Below are positions 15,883 through 24,816 of a stretch of DNA of 30,609 nucleotides, piece after piece (position 1 is the first letter of the stretch; every line of letters begins with the position of its first letter). The notes below the pieces were generated by a model. It made no database searches, had not been told where the DNA came from, and saw only the letters and a program-made list of their open reading frames with translations. A program made the position numbers and the translations under genes. The DNA is from an uncultured Collinsella sp. (GTDB lineage Bacteria > Actinomycetota > Coriobacteriia > Coriobacteriales > Coriobacteriaceae): assembly GCA_902493545.1 (NCBI GenBank), contig CABUQI010000005.1:1-30609 (forward strand), written 5' to 3'.

Positions 15883-16536
15883 CTACCCCCTCAGCTCGGA
15901 CAGGTCGCGCGCATCGAGCGAGTGGGAGTCGTCCCAGATGCGACGCACGACGATGGACATGATGATGACGGCAAAGATGGCGTCGGTGGCGATACCGATC
16001 TCGATGATCTCGGGAGCGGTGGGGGCCAAAAGCGCGAGCGTCACGTGGCTGCCGTTTTCCATAAGGCAGTATCCAAAGATCTGCTTCATGATGTTGCGCT
16101 GCGAAATGATGCAGGTAAGACCCACAAAGAAGTGAGCGAAGCTAATAGCGAGCGCAGGCGTTGCGACCTCGGCCGTGGGCAGGCTGATCTGCGTCACGAC
16201 GGCAAAGCAGATCGCGACCTCCACAGCGATGATGCAAATGGCCCACGCGGGCTTAAGGCCGGCCTTGAGCGATGCGTCGCTCGGCTCGCCCATCTTCTTA
16301 TACGCACGGTTGAGGATATAAGGGACCAGGACGACCTTGGTGATAAAGGCAGATCCGGCCCACATAAGCAGCTCCTGCGCACCGGTGGTGACACCGAGCG
16401 TGGCGAGCAGTCCCACGAGCACCAGCGACTGCACCGCATACCAGCTGATGGCGTGCTTGATGTTCTTTGAGACGACCACCATGGTGGACGTGACGATCAG
16501 AAGGCCGCCAAGGATGTTGACGATCGAATAACCCAT
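15883..16536 (-). CDS. hyfE: Hydrogenase-4 membrane subunit E, NuoK-like region
   Basis: The 217-residue membrane protein is almost identical in length to E. coli HyfE (216). It is hydrophobic throughout with about six or seven membrane spans. The C-terminal half contains CLMENGSHVTLAL, a segment typical of HyfE and related to NuoK, with Glu in the membrane. Its pairing with hyfD and hyfF is diagnostic of the Hyf-type complex. It starts 13 bases after the hyfD stop. Confidence 0.94.
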   Translation of the reverse strand: MGYSIVNILGGLLIVTSTMVVVSKNIKHAISWYAVQSLVLVGLLATLGVTTGAQELLMWAGSAFITKVVLVPYILNRAYKKMGEPSDASLKAGLKPAWAICIIAVEVAICFAVVTQISLPTAEVATPALAISFAHFFVGLTCIISQRNIMKQIFGYCLMENGSHVTLALLAPTAPEIIEIGIATDAIFAVIIMSIVVRRIWDDSHSLDARDLSELRG

Positions 16537-16549
16537 GTCGTTCTACCTC

Positions 16550-18007
16550 CTAACCGATCCAGCTGGCCGAAAGCGGGCCGCTGACGATGACCATGATGAT
16601 GAGCACGATGAACACGAATGCCATCGCGCGGGGAAGCGGGGCTCCCGCAGCGACCTCGTCGCTCGGCTCGCCGGGCAGGCAATAGCCCATCCACTTGAGG
16701 AACCAGGCGAAGGTGGCAACGGTCTCGGCAACCATGATGCACACGAGCACCAGGATCGCAACGTTGCCGGCACCCACAGAAAAGCCGCCGGCAATGATCT
16801 GGAACTTCGAGAAGAACGTGTTCATGGGCGGCACGCCGGCAATGGCGAGCGCGGCGACACCAAAGCCCACGCCCGAGATCGGGTACTTCTTTACGATGCC
16901 GCGAAGCTTGGGCAGCATACGCGTGCCGAGCGTAAAGGAGAACGAACCGGCGATCAGGAAGAACAGCGTCTTGGCGAAGGCGTGGTTAAAGATGTGGCAC
17001 ACGGCACCGTCAAAGGCCAGCTGGCTGCCAAAGACCGAAAGGCCCAGACCAAAGAACACATAGGAGAGCTGAGCGATCGTGGAGAAGGCCAGCAGGCGCT
17101 TCATGTCCTTTTGCGGCAGGTACATAAGGAAACCAAAGAGCATGGTGACCATGGCGTCGATGATGGCGACCCAGCCCACGATCTCGGGGATCTCGCCGGC
17201 AGAGACGAGTGCACGCGCGAACACGCACACGCCGACCTTGACCATCGAGGCGCCATGCAGGTAGGCCGAAACAGGCGTCGGCGCCTCCATGGCCGAAGGC
17301 AGCCACATGTACATGGGAACCTGTGCGGACTTGGCCCAGGCCGCAAACAGCACGAGCAAAAGGACGATAGCCTTGAGCTTGGCGTCGAGGCCGGCAATCG
17401 CGGTAATGGCGAAGGTACCGGTGTGGGCAAACAGGATAGCGGCGCCCAGATACAGGCCGAGCGCACCGATATGCGTGATGATCAGGGCCTTCATGCCAGC
17501 CTTCTTGGCCGTAGGCGACATGTAGTAGCTAATGAGGCCCCAAGAGCACGCACCCGTGATCTCAAAGAACACGAGCTGGCCCAAAAGGGTCGAGCTGTAC
17601 ACGAGGCCGGCCATGGCGCCGATGAAGGTCGCGAGGTACGCGTAGAAGCGACGACGCGGCGCATCGGGATGCTCACGGTTATTCTCGCTCATATAGGGAA
17701 TCGAATAGATCACGACAAGCAGGCCGATACCCACAAAGGCGGGCGCGAGCAGCGTGCTCATGCGATCGAAGGTGAATCCCATGACGAGGGTCTGCCCAAA
17801 CGAGATCAGGGGGACCTGCGTGTCGGGCATGCCGGCGCCAGCGAAATTCGCGGCGAGGGCGATGGTGCAGACCGTCGAGACGGCGGCACCCAAAACGCTG
17901 AACCACTTGGCGTACGGACGGGGGAACAGGGCGACGAGCACCGAAGCCACCATCGGGGCCGCGATAGCGACCAAGCCGAGAAGGGACAGACTGACTGCAA
18001 ATGACAT
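16550..18007 (-). CDS. hyfD: Hydrogenase-4 membrane subunit D, NuoL/M/N-like
   Basis: The 485-residue membrane protein is the second of three antiporter-like subunits (E. coli HyfD is 479). Channel residues of the family are visible: Glu149 in LVFFEITGACSW, Lys226 in AAWAKSAQVPMYMWLP, and Lys257 in HGASMVKVGV. It would sit in the membrane arm between HyfB/HyfC and HyfE/HyfF. It lies 15 bases after hyfC. Confidence 0.95.
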   Translation of the reverse strand: MSFAVSLSLLGLVAIAAPMVASVLVALFPRPYAKWFSVLGAAVSTVCTIALAANFAGAGMPDTQVPLISFGQTLVMGFTFDRMSTLLAPAFVGIGLLVVIYSIPYMSENNREHPDAPRRRFYAYLATFIGAMAGLVYSSTLLGQLVFFEITGACSWGLISYYMSPTAKKAGMKALIITHIGALGLYLGAAILFAHTGTFAITAIAGLDAKLKAIVLLLVLFAAWAKSAQVPMYMWLPSAMEAPTPVSAYLHGASMVKVGVCVFARALVSAGEIPEIVGWVAIIDAMVTMLFGFLMYLPQKDMKRLLAFSTIAQLSYVFFGLGLSVFGSQLAFDGAVCHIFNHAFAKTLFFLIAGSFSFTLGTRMLPKLRGIVKKYPISGVGFGVAALAIAGVPPMNTFFSKFQIIAGGFSVGAGNVAILVLVCIMVAETVATFAWFLKWMGYCLPGEPSDEVAAGAPLPRAMAFVFIVLIIMVIVSGPLSASWIG

Positions 18008-18022
18008 TGTTTCTCCCTTCTC

Positions 18023-18949
18023 CTACACGCCGACGACCACGAAGACAAACGCCAGAACGGCGATGCCCACGACGGCCCAGGTCTGATTGCCGAGCACCTT
18101 AAAACGCGAGCGCGAGCAGGAGTTCTCGATCACGCCGCATACGACAAAGTCGATCAGGCACTTCACCAGGAAGATGACCGCGCCCAGAACGGCGGCAGCG
18201 CTCACGGTCGCGGGCTCGCCCCAGGGGACGAAGATCGCGCAGAACCAGGCGACGACCAGGACCTGTTTCATGGACATGGCGAGCTTGGCCATCGCAAGCG
18301 ACGGGCCGGAAAGCTCGGCGAGCGGACCTTCCTGGAGCTCCTGCTCAGCTTCGGCCTGGTCAAACGGCAGCTTGCCGAGTTCCATGTAGCAGGCGATCGC
18401 AAAGGCGATGCCGGCGAGGATCACGGCGACCGGCGCGTCGATGGCGCCCGTCATGATGTGCTGACCCATGGTGGCGATGTCGGTGGAGCCGCACACCAGG
18501 GCGGCGGCAAACAGCGCCAGCAGCATAGACGGCTCGATGAGCACGCTCATGAGCAGCTCGCGGACGCCGCCGATACCGGCGTAGGCGTTGGACGAATCCA
18601 CACCGCAGAGGGCGAAGAAGAAGCGGGCAAGCGCCAGGCTGTACATGATGGTGATAGCGTCACCAAAGACCGGGATGGGGCTTTGTGCCGTAAAGAGCGG
18701 CAGACCCATCGCGAGCATAAAGGCGACGGCGAAGAACAGCGGCGGCATGATGCGCAGCGCAAAGCTCGCGTCCTCGCTCTGGGACTCGGGGCGCGCAAAG
18801 AGCTTGGCCAGGTCGCGGTAGTCCTGCATGATGCTGGGGCCGCGACGGTTGTGCATCTTGGCGCGGATAACGCGACCGAGACCGGAGAAGAACGGCGCGA
18901 CGGCCATAACGACCACGCCCTGCAGAACGGCAAGTACGATGTTGTTCAT
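18023..18949 (-). CDS. hyfC: Hydrogenase-4 membrane subunit C, NuoH-like
   Basis: The 308-residue membrane protein anchors the hydrogenase arm, as HycD/HyfC and NuoH (ND1) do. The conserved cytoplasmic loop MELGKLPFDQAEAEQELQEG (about 195-214) carries the PFD...EAE signature of the NuoH family. An N-terminal loop RRGPSIMQDYRDLAKLF is also characteristic. Length compares with 307-315 in E. coli. It starts 12 bases after hyfB. Confidence 0.96.
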   Translation of the reverse strand: MNNIVLAVLQGVVVMAVAPFFSGLGRVIRAKMHNRRGPSIMQDYRDLAKLFARPESQSEDASFALRIMPPLFFAVAFMLAMGLPLFTAQSPIPVFGDAITIMYSLALARFFFALCGVDSSNAYAGIGGVRELLMSVLIEPSMLLALFAAALVCGSTDIATMGQHIMTGAIDAPVAVILAGIAFAIACYMELGKLPFDQAEAEQELQEGPLAELSGPSLAMAKLAMSMKQVLVVAWFCAIFVPWGEPATVSAAAVLGAVIFLVKCLIDFVVCGVIENSCSRSRFKVLGNQTWAVVGIAVLAFVFVVVGV

Positions 18950-18961
18950 GCTCTCCCCTCC

Positions 18962-20980
18962 TTAACCCATTTGCACGGCGAGCACGAGGAACACCACGAG
19001 TGCCGCGACGATGTAGCAGATATAGATGCTGTAGTTGCCGCCCTCGAGCTTAGTCGCGAGGTCGGCGAGCTTCTCGACACCCTTATGCGGGGCATCGACG
19101 AGAATCTTGTCGGGCACGGGCTCCACAGCCTCGGCCACACCGGTGAGCTTCTGGAAGAAGTGCGCGATGGACCAGCAGACAGCCGTGCAGCGGTCGCGCA
19201 GCGTGTAGAGCGGCTGCATAAACCAGGACACCTCGGAGGCAAAGGTCGTGGCCACGACGGGCATATGCTCGTTGGGAGCATAGCCGCACGCCCACGGCTG
19301 GGACTTCTGCACCTTGCCGACGGTCTTGAGCATGCGATAACCGCAGGCAAGGCCGACGAGCACCACAAGCGCAATAGCGATCGCGGGCGTGGAGGTGGCA
19401 GCGCCGGAGTACTGGTTCATGAGCTCCATGCCCTCGGCGGCAAACACGCCACCGGAAGGATGCAGCACGGACGCGGCGACATCGACCAGCACGGGCGCGA
19501 TCACGGGAGCGCCAATGCCCAGCACGACGCAGATGGCCGCGAGCAGGCCCTGCGCAAACACCATGGGGGCGGGAACCTCCTTGGCATTGGCCGCGGCCTC
19601 GGAGCGGGGCGCGGAGGCAAAGGAGACGCCATAGGCCTTGACGAAGCATGTGACAGCCAGCGCGCCGGTAATGGCAAGCGCGACGGCAGCGAACACGGCC
19701 ACGATCATGACGGCCTTATCGCCCTGCATGGCGGCGTTAAACAGCGACTGGTAGGTAAACCACTCGGACACAAAGCCGTTGAAGGGCGGGATGGCCGAGA
19801 TGGCAAGCGCGCCAATAAGGAAGCAGATGGCCGTAGCCGGTATACGACGGAACAGGCCGCCCATCTTCTCCATATTGCGCGTACCCGTGGAGTACAGCAG
19901 CGCACCGGCGCCCAAGAACAGCTCGCCCTTAAACATCGCGTGGTTAAACGTGTGGTAGAGGGCGGCCATCAGAGCCAGGACGGCGATGCCGACCGAGTTG
20001 AGCGCCATGGCGGCCATGGAGGCGCCGACGCCGAGCAGAATGATGCCGATGTTCTCGACGGAGTGATAGGCCAGCAGGCGCTTGATGTCATGCTCCTGCA
20101 GGGCGAAGGCCACGCCGAGGACCGACGAGATCGCACCGAAGACCATGACCATAAGGCCCCACCAGACCTGAACGCCCGAGGCGGAGAGCAGGTCGAGACC
20201 CACCTTGAGGATACCGAAGATACCGATCTTGATCATGCCGCCGGACATGAGGGCCGACACGTTGGACGGCGCCTCGGCATGCGCCTTGGGCAGCCAGCCG
20301 TGCAGCGGGATGATACCGGCCTTGGCGCCAAAGCCAAAGAAGGCGAGCACGAAGCACACGGATGCGACCGCGGGGCTAAACTGCGTAGCGCGGAAATCCG
20401 CAAAGGCAAACGAGCCACCGGCGAAGTTGGTCATGGTGAGGAAGCTCGCCATGATGAGCACAAAGCCCACGTGCGCGATCACAAAGTAGAGCCAACCGCC
20501 ATGGATGGAGTTCTCGTTCTCCTCGATCACGACCAGGAAGTACGAGGTCAGCGACATGAGCTCAAAGGCGACCAGGAACCAAAACACGTTGTCGGCGGTA
20601 ATGACGAGCATCATGGACGCCACAAAGGTGTTAAAGAAGAAGCCGGCGCGGCCCTTTTTTCCCGGGTACTCATCAAAGTAGTTGAGACCGTAGATCGAAC
20701 CGGCAAACGCGAGCACCGAGATAAGCGCCACGAACAGGCCGGACAGCTGATTGAGCAGCAGCTGGAAATGGGCAAACGGGAAGAACACGATGGTGTCGAC
20801 CGACGTGACATCGCCCAGCACGGCCTGGATACCGGCCACAAACGAAAGCACGGCCGCGACGGCGCCGATCAGGCAGCCGGCGGTCTTGGCGGCGTTATCG
20901 GCCTTGATCAGCAGAACCGAGGCGAGCGCACCGATGCACGAGACGGCAAGCGATGCGATAAACAGCGTCATGCTATCCAT
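18962..20980 (-). CDS. hyfB: Hydrogenase-4 membrane subunit B, NuoL-like
   Basis: The 672-residue membrane protein has exactly the length of E. coli HyfB. Conserved channel residues are Glu140 in FLVAFELMSLTSY and Lys220 in FGAKAGIIPLHGWLPKAHAE, the family signature at 216-236. A C-terminal amphipathic stretch and a last membrane span near 645-668 are present. Its ATG overlaps the hyfA stop by 8 bases. An ATG three codons further in is an alternative, but the AGGGAG upstream suits either start. Confidence 0.95.
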   Translation of the reverse strand: MDSMTLFIASLAVSCIGALASVLLIKADNAAKTAGCLIGAVAAVLSFVAGIQAVLGDVTSVDTIVFFPFAHFQLLLNQLSGLFVALISVLAFAGSIYGLNYFDEYPGKKGRAGFFFNTFVASMMLVITADNVFWFLVAFELMSLTSYFLVVIEENENSIHGGWLYFVIAHVGFVLIMASFLTMTNFAGGSFAFADFRATQFSPAVASVCFVLAFFGFGAKAGIIPLHGWLPKAHAEAPSNVSALMSGGMIKIGIFGILKVGLDLLSASGVQVWWGLMVMVFGAISSVLGVAFALQEHDIKRLLAYHSVENIGIILLGVGASMAAMALNSVGIAVLALMAALYHTFNHAMFKGELFLGAGALLYSTGTRNMEKMGGLFRRIPATAICFLIGALAISAIPPFNGFVSEWFTYQSLFNAAMQGDKAVMIVAVFAAVALAITGALAVTCFVKAYGVSFASAPRSEAAANAKEVPAPMVFAQGLLAAICVVLGIGAPVIAPVLVDVAASVLHPSGGVFAAEGMELMNQYSGAATSTPAIAIALVVLVGLACGYRMLKTVGKVQKSQPWACGYAPNEHMPVVATTFASEVSWFMQPLYTLRDRCTAVCWSIAHFFQKLTGVAEAVEPVPDKILVDAPHKGVEKLADLATKLEGGNYSIYICYIVAALVVFLVLAVQMG

Positions 20981-21590
20981 TGTTTACGCTCCCTTCTGCT
21001 TTCTCGGACAGACCCTGGGCCACAGCGGTAACGTCGACGGACGGACCGTTTTCGATCGAGCGCAGGCGCTTGGCCTCGTCGAGCTCGCGATCGGCCGCGC
21101 CGCCCATGACGGTCAGCGCCTTGGTGGGGCACGCCGCCACACAGTGCGGGCCGTCCGGATCGAAGGCGCACAGGTCGCACTTGACTGCGCAGGTGTACTG
21201 GCCGGGAGCCCACGTAAGCAGGCTGCTCAGGGACTTAGGATACGAAGGCGTCGGGTCGCACATGCCTGCGACACCGGCGATAGACGTGCCATCGGGATGG
21301 ATGGCTCCGAAGGGGCACGCGATGGCGCACAGCCTGCACCCGATGCACTCCTGCTCCTTGACGTGGATGCGATCGCCATCGTGCTCGATGGCATTCACCG
21401 GGCAAACCTCGGCGCAGGGGGCACCCTCGCAATGGTGGCAGGCAAGGGCGGCAGAAATACCGCCGGTCTTCACGAGCGCCAGGCGCGGCGTATCCTGAAG
21501 ACCCTGCATCCGGTGGGCGTCGGCACAGGCGGACTGGCATGTTCCGCAGCCGATGCACCTCTCCGGGTTGATGTCGATGAAGCGGTTCAT
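20973..21590 (-). CDS. hyfA: Four-cluster ferredoxin subunit HyfA (HycB-like)
   Basis: The 205-residue protein has the length of E. coli HyfA and four [4Fe-4S] cysteine groups. The first is Cys12/15/18/22 (CIGCGTCQSAC), then CHHCEGAPCAEVC, CIGCRLCAIAC and CDLCAF/CVAAC. It would carry electrons from FdhF into the hydrogenase. The start is MNRFIDINPE with AAAGGAAG upstream; a GTG two codons earlier is less likely. It follows fdhF after a long GC-rich hairpin and overlaps hyfB. It resembles the HydN-like protein at 23966-24484, but has an extra loop and a longer tail. Confidence 0.94.
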   Translation of the reverse strand: MNRFIDINPERCIGCGTCQSACADAHRMQGLQDTPRLALVKTGGISAALACHHCEGAPCAEVCPVNAIEHDGDRIHVKEQECIGCRLCAIACPFGAIHPDGTSIAGVAGMCDPTPSYPKSLSSLLTWAPGQYTCAVKCDLCAFDPDGPHCVAACPTKALTVMGGAADRELDEAKRLRSIENGPSVDVTAVAQGLSEKAEGSVNNG

Positions 21591-21612
21591 CCCCACTTCC
21601 TTTCAAAATAAC

Positions 21613-21647
21613 GGGCCGGGCTCCCGAACGTACGGGACGCCCGGCCC
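21613..21647 (-). terminator. GC-rich intercistronic hairpin between fdhF and hyfA (partial terminator or processing site)
   Basis: Outer arms 21613-21621 and 21639-21647 (GGGCCGGGC/GCCCGGCCC) are perfect. The inner arms 21622-21626 and 21633-21637 also pair. On the minus strand the stem is followed by GTTATTTTG, a poor U tract, so full termination is doubtful. It could set the ratio of FdhF to hydrogenase mRNA or protect the fdhF 3' end. Confidence 0.6.
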
Positions 21648-21668
21648 AAAAAGCCAACGAGAACGGGA

Positions 21669-23891
21669 CTACACGATTTGATTCACGTGCGTCTCGTCGT
21701 CGAACTTGGCGGCGCCGGGCTCAACGTCCTGGGGAGCGGCGGCGTCCACCAGAGCCTGCTTGAGCTCGGTGTACTGACGCTCCACCTCGCCCTCGGCCCA
21801 GACCTGGTCGGCGATAGCGTCGACCTGGCAGGCGGAGAACTTGTCCTCGGGCGTATGCGAGACCGGGTCGACCTTGTGAATGGTCAGCTCGTTGCACTTG
21901 CCGATCCACCACTGGTAGGTCATGTAGACCGTGCCCTTATTGATGCGGTCGCTCACGTCGGCGCGGCTATATACCTGGCCGCGGCGGCTGTGAATCGAGA
22001 CGATGTCGCCATTCTTGATGCCGCGTGCCTGGGCGTCCGCGGGATTCATGCGGACAAAGCCGGGCTCGTCGGCAAGCAGTGCCAGCGTCTTGCAGTTGCC
22101 GGTCATCGAGCGGCAGCTGTAGTGGCCGACCTCGCGGACGGTGCACAGGATGAGCGGGTACTCATCGTCGGGAAGCTCGGAGGGCGCCTCCCAGTCGTGC
22201 GCCATCAGGTTGGCGCGGCCGTCCTTGGTGGTGAACTTGCCACCAGCGAACATGTCGGGCGTGCCGTGGTCGTTCACATCGGTGCTCTTGACGGGCCACT
22301 GGGCGTAGCCGCCCTCGGGAGCCATCTTCTCGTAGGTTGCGCCCACAAAGTTGGGGCACAGGCTAATGCACTCGTTCCAGATCTGCTCGGTGTTGTCGTA
22401 GTGCATGGGGTAGCCCATACGCGTAGACAGGTCCGCGAAGATCTCCCAGTCGTGACGGCACTCGCCCTTGGGAGGAACGGCCGCGTCGAAGTGCTGGAAG
22501 CTACGGTCGGATGCGGTAAAGACACCCTCGTGCTCGCCCCAAGAGGTGGCAGGCAGGATGACGTCGGCGAGCATGGTCGTCTGCGTCATAAAGATGTCCT
22601 GGCAAATGAACAGATCCAGCTCGGAGAGCGTCTTGCGCATACCGGCCGAATCGGGCTCGGTCTGCACCGGGTCCTCGCCGTAGTTGTAGAAGCAGTGCAC
22701 CTTGCCCTCGTCGACCAGGTGGCCCAGGTCGGTGAGCTTGTAGCCCTCCTCGAGCGGGAGCTTTTCCTCGGGCACGCCCCAAGCCTTTGCAAACTTGGCG
22801 CGCACGGCGGGGTCGGTGACCTTTTGGTAGCCAGGGTACAGGTTGGGCAGCATGCCCATATCGCAGGAGCCCTGGACGTTGTTCTGACCGCGCACGGGCG
22901 CGAGGCCGGAATTGGGTTTGCCGATCTGGCCGGCAACGCAGGCGATGGAGGCGATGGTGTGCACCGTCTTCAGGTTCTGCTTCTGCTGGCATACGCCCAT
23001 GCCCCAGCCAATGATGGCAGAAGGCTTCGCCGTGGCATACATCTCGGCAGCTTGGTGGATCAGCGCGGGCTCGACACCCGTGATGTCCTGTACGGATTCG
23101 GGAGTGTAGTTCTTGATGGTCTCCCACCACTCGTCAAAGCCGTTCGTGTGCTCGGCGACGAATTCCTTGTCGTAAAGGCCATCGTTGACCAGACAGTTGG
23201 CAAAGGCGTTGAGGAACGCAACGTTGCAACCGTTCTTGATCGGAAGGTAAAGATCGGCGATACGCGCGGTTTCGATATGGCGCGGGTCGGCGACGATGAT
23301 CTTGCAACCCTTTTCTTTGGCTCGCACGATACGCCTTGCGACGATGGGGTGCGAATCGGCAGGGTTATAGCCGAAGAGGAAAATGCAGCCCGCATCCTCC
23401 ATACCGGGGATGGAGCATGACATGCAACCTGAACCAACCGTGTCCATCAGACCGAGGACAGTAGGGCCGTGTCAAGTACGGGCGCAGTTGTCCACGCTGT
23501 GGGTGCCGATGCACGCACGCGTAAACTTCTGCATGACGTAGTTCGCCTCATTGCCGCCGCCTCGCGAAGAGCCGGTAGTCATGACAGCGTTAGGACCATA
23601 TTCGTCAATTATGGCCTGCATCTTAGATGCGGTGAAATCCAGTGCCTCGTCCCAGCTTACGCGCTCAAGATCCGCGCCCTTGGTGCGGCGGATCATCGGG
23701 TGCAGTACGCGAGGAGTCAAGATCTTGGTGTCGTTGATGAAGTCGTAGCCGCTCATGCCCTTAAGGCACAGCTCGCCCTGATTGGTGATGCCGTTGAGCG
23801 GTTCGGTACCCACAACCTGGCCGTTTTGGACCAAGAGGTTAAACTGGCAACCGGCGCCGCAGTACGGGCAGATCACTTTATGCTTCTCCAT
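21669..23891 (-). CDS. fdhF: Selenocysteine-containing formate dehydrogenase H
   Basis: The 740-residue enzyme oxidises formate to CO2 and feeds electrons to hydrogenase. The frame is interrupted only by a TGA at 23474-23472, which is codon 140, the same position as Sec140 of E. coli FdhF. The context is DNCART-Sec-HGPTVLGLMD, so the TGA encodes selenocysteine, the Mo ligand. His141 follows. The N-terminal [4Fe-4S] ligands are Cys8, 11, 15 and 42, with Lys44 after the last one as in cytosolic formate dehydrogenases. The start MEKHKVICPYC has AAGGAGGG upstream; an extension of 17 residues was dropped. It lies between the HydN-like gene and hyfA. Automatic annotation is likely to split it into two genes at the UGA. 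Confidence 0.97.
23435..23474 (-). promoter_or_regulatory. SECIS element and UGA selenocysteine codon in fdhF
   Basis: The UGA is at 23474-23472. Downstream, TGTCC (23460-23456) pairs with GGACA (23445-23441), with a further T-A and C-G pair closing an apical loop with GGTC at 23453-23450. Counting from the U of UGA, GGUC falls at 22-25, which is where it falls in the E. coli fdhF SECIS. U17, G23 and U24 are also conserved. This is the SelB-binding signal. Confidence 0.9.
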
Positions 23892-23965
23892 GACACCCTC
23901 CTTCCTTTCTCTGCTACCGAATACTCGGTACTTATTTGACAATCATTGGGCCTGTCGCCCGACGC

Positions 23966-24484
23966 TTACGCCTCGTTTTCGATGGTGGCGCGGGCACGCT
24001 CGGCAGTCAGTTCTGCCAGACGCTCCTCGTCTACCAGGGTGAGGCCCTTGGTCGGACACGCCTCGGCACACGCCGGACCGCCGGGACGGTCCACGCACAG
24101 GTCGCACTTGAGCACGAAGCTCTTAGTCTGCGAACCCACGCGCACGTCGCCCATCAAGACGGGGACCTGCGTGGTCGCCACGCTCACGGCGCCAAAGGGG
24201 CATGCCATGACGCAGCTCTTGCAACCGATGCAGTTGTCCTCGTTGACGCCGATGCGATGGTTCTTTGGGTCAAAGAACAAGGCGCCCGTGGGGCAGGCCT
24301 TGGCGCACGGAGCGTCCTCGCAGTGGTGACATGCCACCGGCGCGGAAATCTCGTAGGTGCGCGTTACGCGCAAGCGAGGTGCGGCGATGTTGCCGGGAAT
24401 ATCGTGTGCCTCGATACACGCCGCCATGCAGGTTTGACACCCAATGCAGCGCGAGGAATCGGCTACGACTCGTTTATTGCCCAT
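23966..24484 (-). CDS. hydN: HydN/HycB-like ferredoxin, electron carrier for FdhF
   Basis: The 172-residue protein has four [4Fe-4S] cysteine groups: CIGCQTCMAAC, CHHCEDAPCAKAC, CIGCKSCVMAC and CDLC/CAEAC. Length fits E. coli HydN (175). It is the first gene of the formate hydrogenlyase locus, 74 bases before fdhF, which points to a role as the FdhF-bound electron-transfer subunit. HycB is an equally fair name, but HyfA already fills that role downstream, so two related carriers are present. The start MGNKRVVADS has GGAGGGAG upstream; the open frame extends 58 more codons into the leader without a ribosome site. Confidence 0.92.
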   Translation of the reverse strand: MGNKRVVADSSRCIGCQTCMAACIEAHDIPGNIAAPRLRVTRTYEISAPVACHHCEDAPCAKACPTGALFFDPKNHRIGVNEDNCIGCKSCVMACPFGAVSVATTQVPVLMGDVRVGSQTKSFVLKCDLCVDRPGGPACAEACPTKGLTLVDEERLAELTAERARATIENEA

Positions 24485-24656
24485 GTTGTTCACTCCCTCC
24501 TGAATCCCATGCCAGAGAGACCCTGTCGACGTTGCCCCAAGCCGCCCGTGGCTTGGCATCGGTGTATCGAATGCATGCGGCGAAACAGGCACTCGGTAGA
24601 ATTTCTCCAACGGTATACAGGTTGAATATACGCAGTTGCAGGGGGCAAACTTGAGC

Positions 24657-24692
24657 AAAACCCCTGCAATACGGGTGTATTGCAGGGGTTTT
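24657..24692. terminator. Strong bidirectional terminator-like hairpin
   Basis: Arms 24657-24672 and 24677-24692 are perfect 16-bp complements with a 4-base loop (stem core CCCCTGCAATAC). The stem ends in four T on either strand. It separates the FHL leader from the plus-strand toxin-antitoxin genes. A third copy of the arm (TTGCAGGGG at 24636-24644) could compete for the 24661-24669 segment. Confidence 0.75.
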
Positions 24693-24732
24693 GGCAGGTT
24701 GGAATTATTCTTGGGTAGCTATAAAGGTGAGT

Positions 24733-24788
24733 GTATTACATGCGTACGCTTCAGAGATTTTTACACACTCTCATTATGGATGTAATAC
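24733..24788. promoter_or_regulatory. Spaced inverted repeat upstream of the toxin-antitoxin promoter
   Basis: GTATTACAT (24733-24741) and ATGTAATAC (24780-24788) are perfect 9-bp inverted copies 38 bases apart. They lie 30-85 bases upstream of the promoter at 24817. A dimeric DNA-binding protein such as the antitoxin, or a regulator of the FHL operon, could bind them; neither is shown by sequence. Confidence 0.4.
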
Positions 24789-24816
24789 GCTTGTATTCAT
24801 GTTCATGGTTATCAAC

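Noticed and set aside
12346..16470. A 1374-codon open frame on the plus strand
   Set aside because: It is an antisense shadow of hyfH, hyfG, hyfF and hyfE. Its translation is rich in His, Arg, Gly and Asp with no domain pattern, as expected for the opposite strand of high-GC genes.
18458..21031. An 857-codon open frame on the plus strand
   Set aside because: It is antisense to hyfC and hyfB and has a low-complexity, charged translation typical of shadow frames.
23472..23474. A stop codon splitting fdhF, as if it were a pseudogene
   Set aside because: The flanking sequence, position 140 and the SECIS hairpin show it is a selenocysteine codon.
24484..24660. A sigma-54 or sigma-70 promoter for the hydN-fdhF-hyf operon
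   Set aside because: No TGGCAC-N5-TTGC pattern was found, and candidate -10 hexamers (TATATT near 24627) have no -35 at proper spacing.
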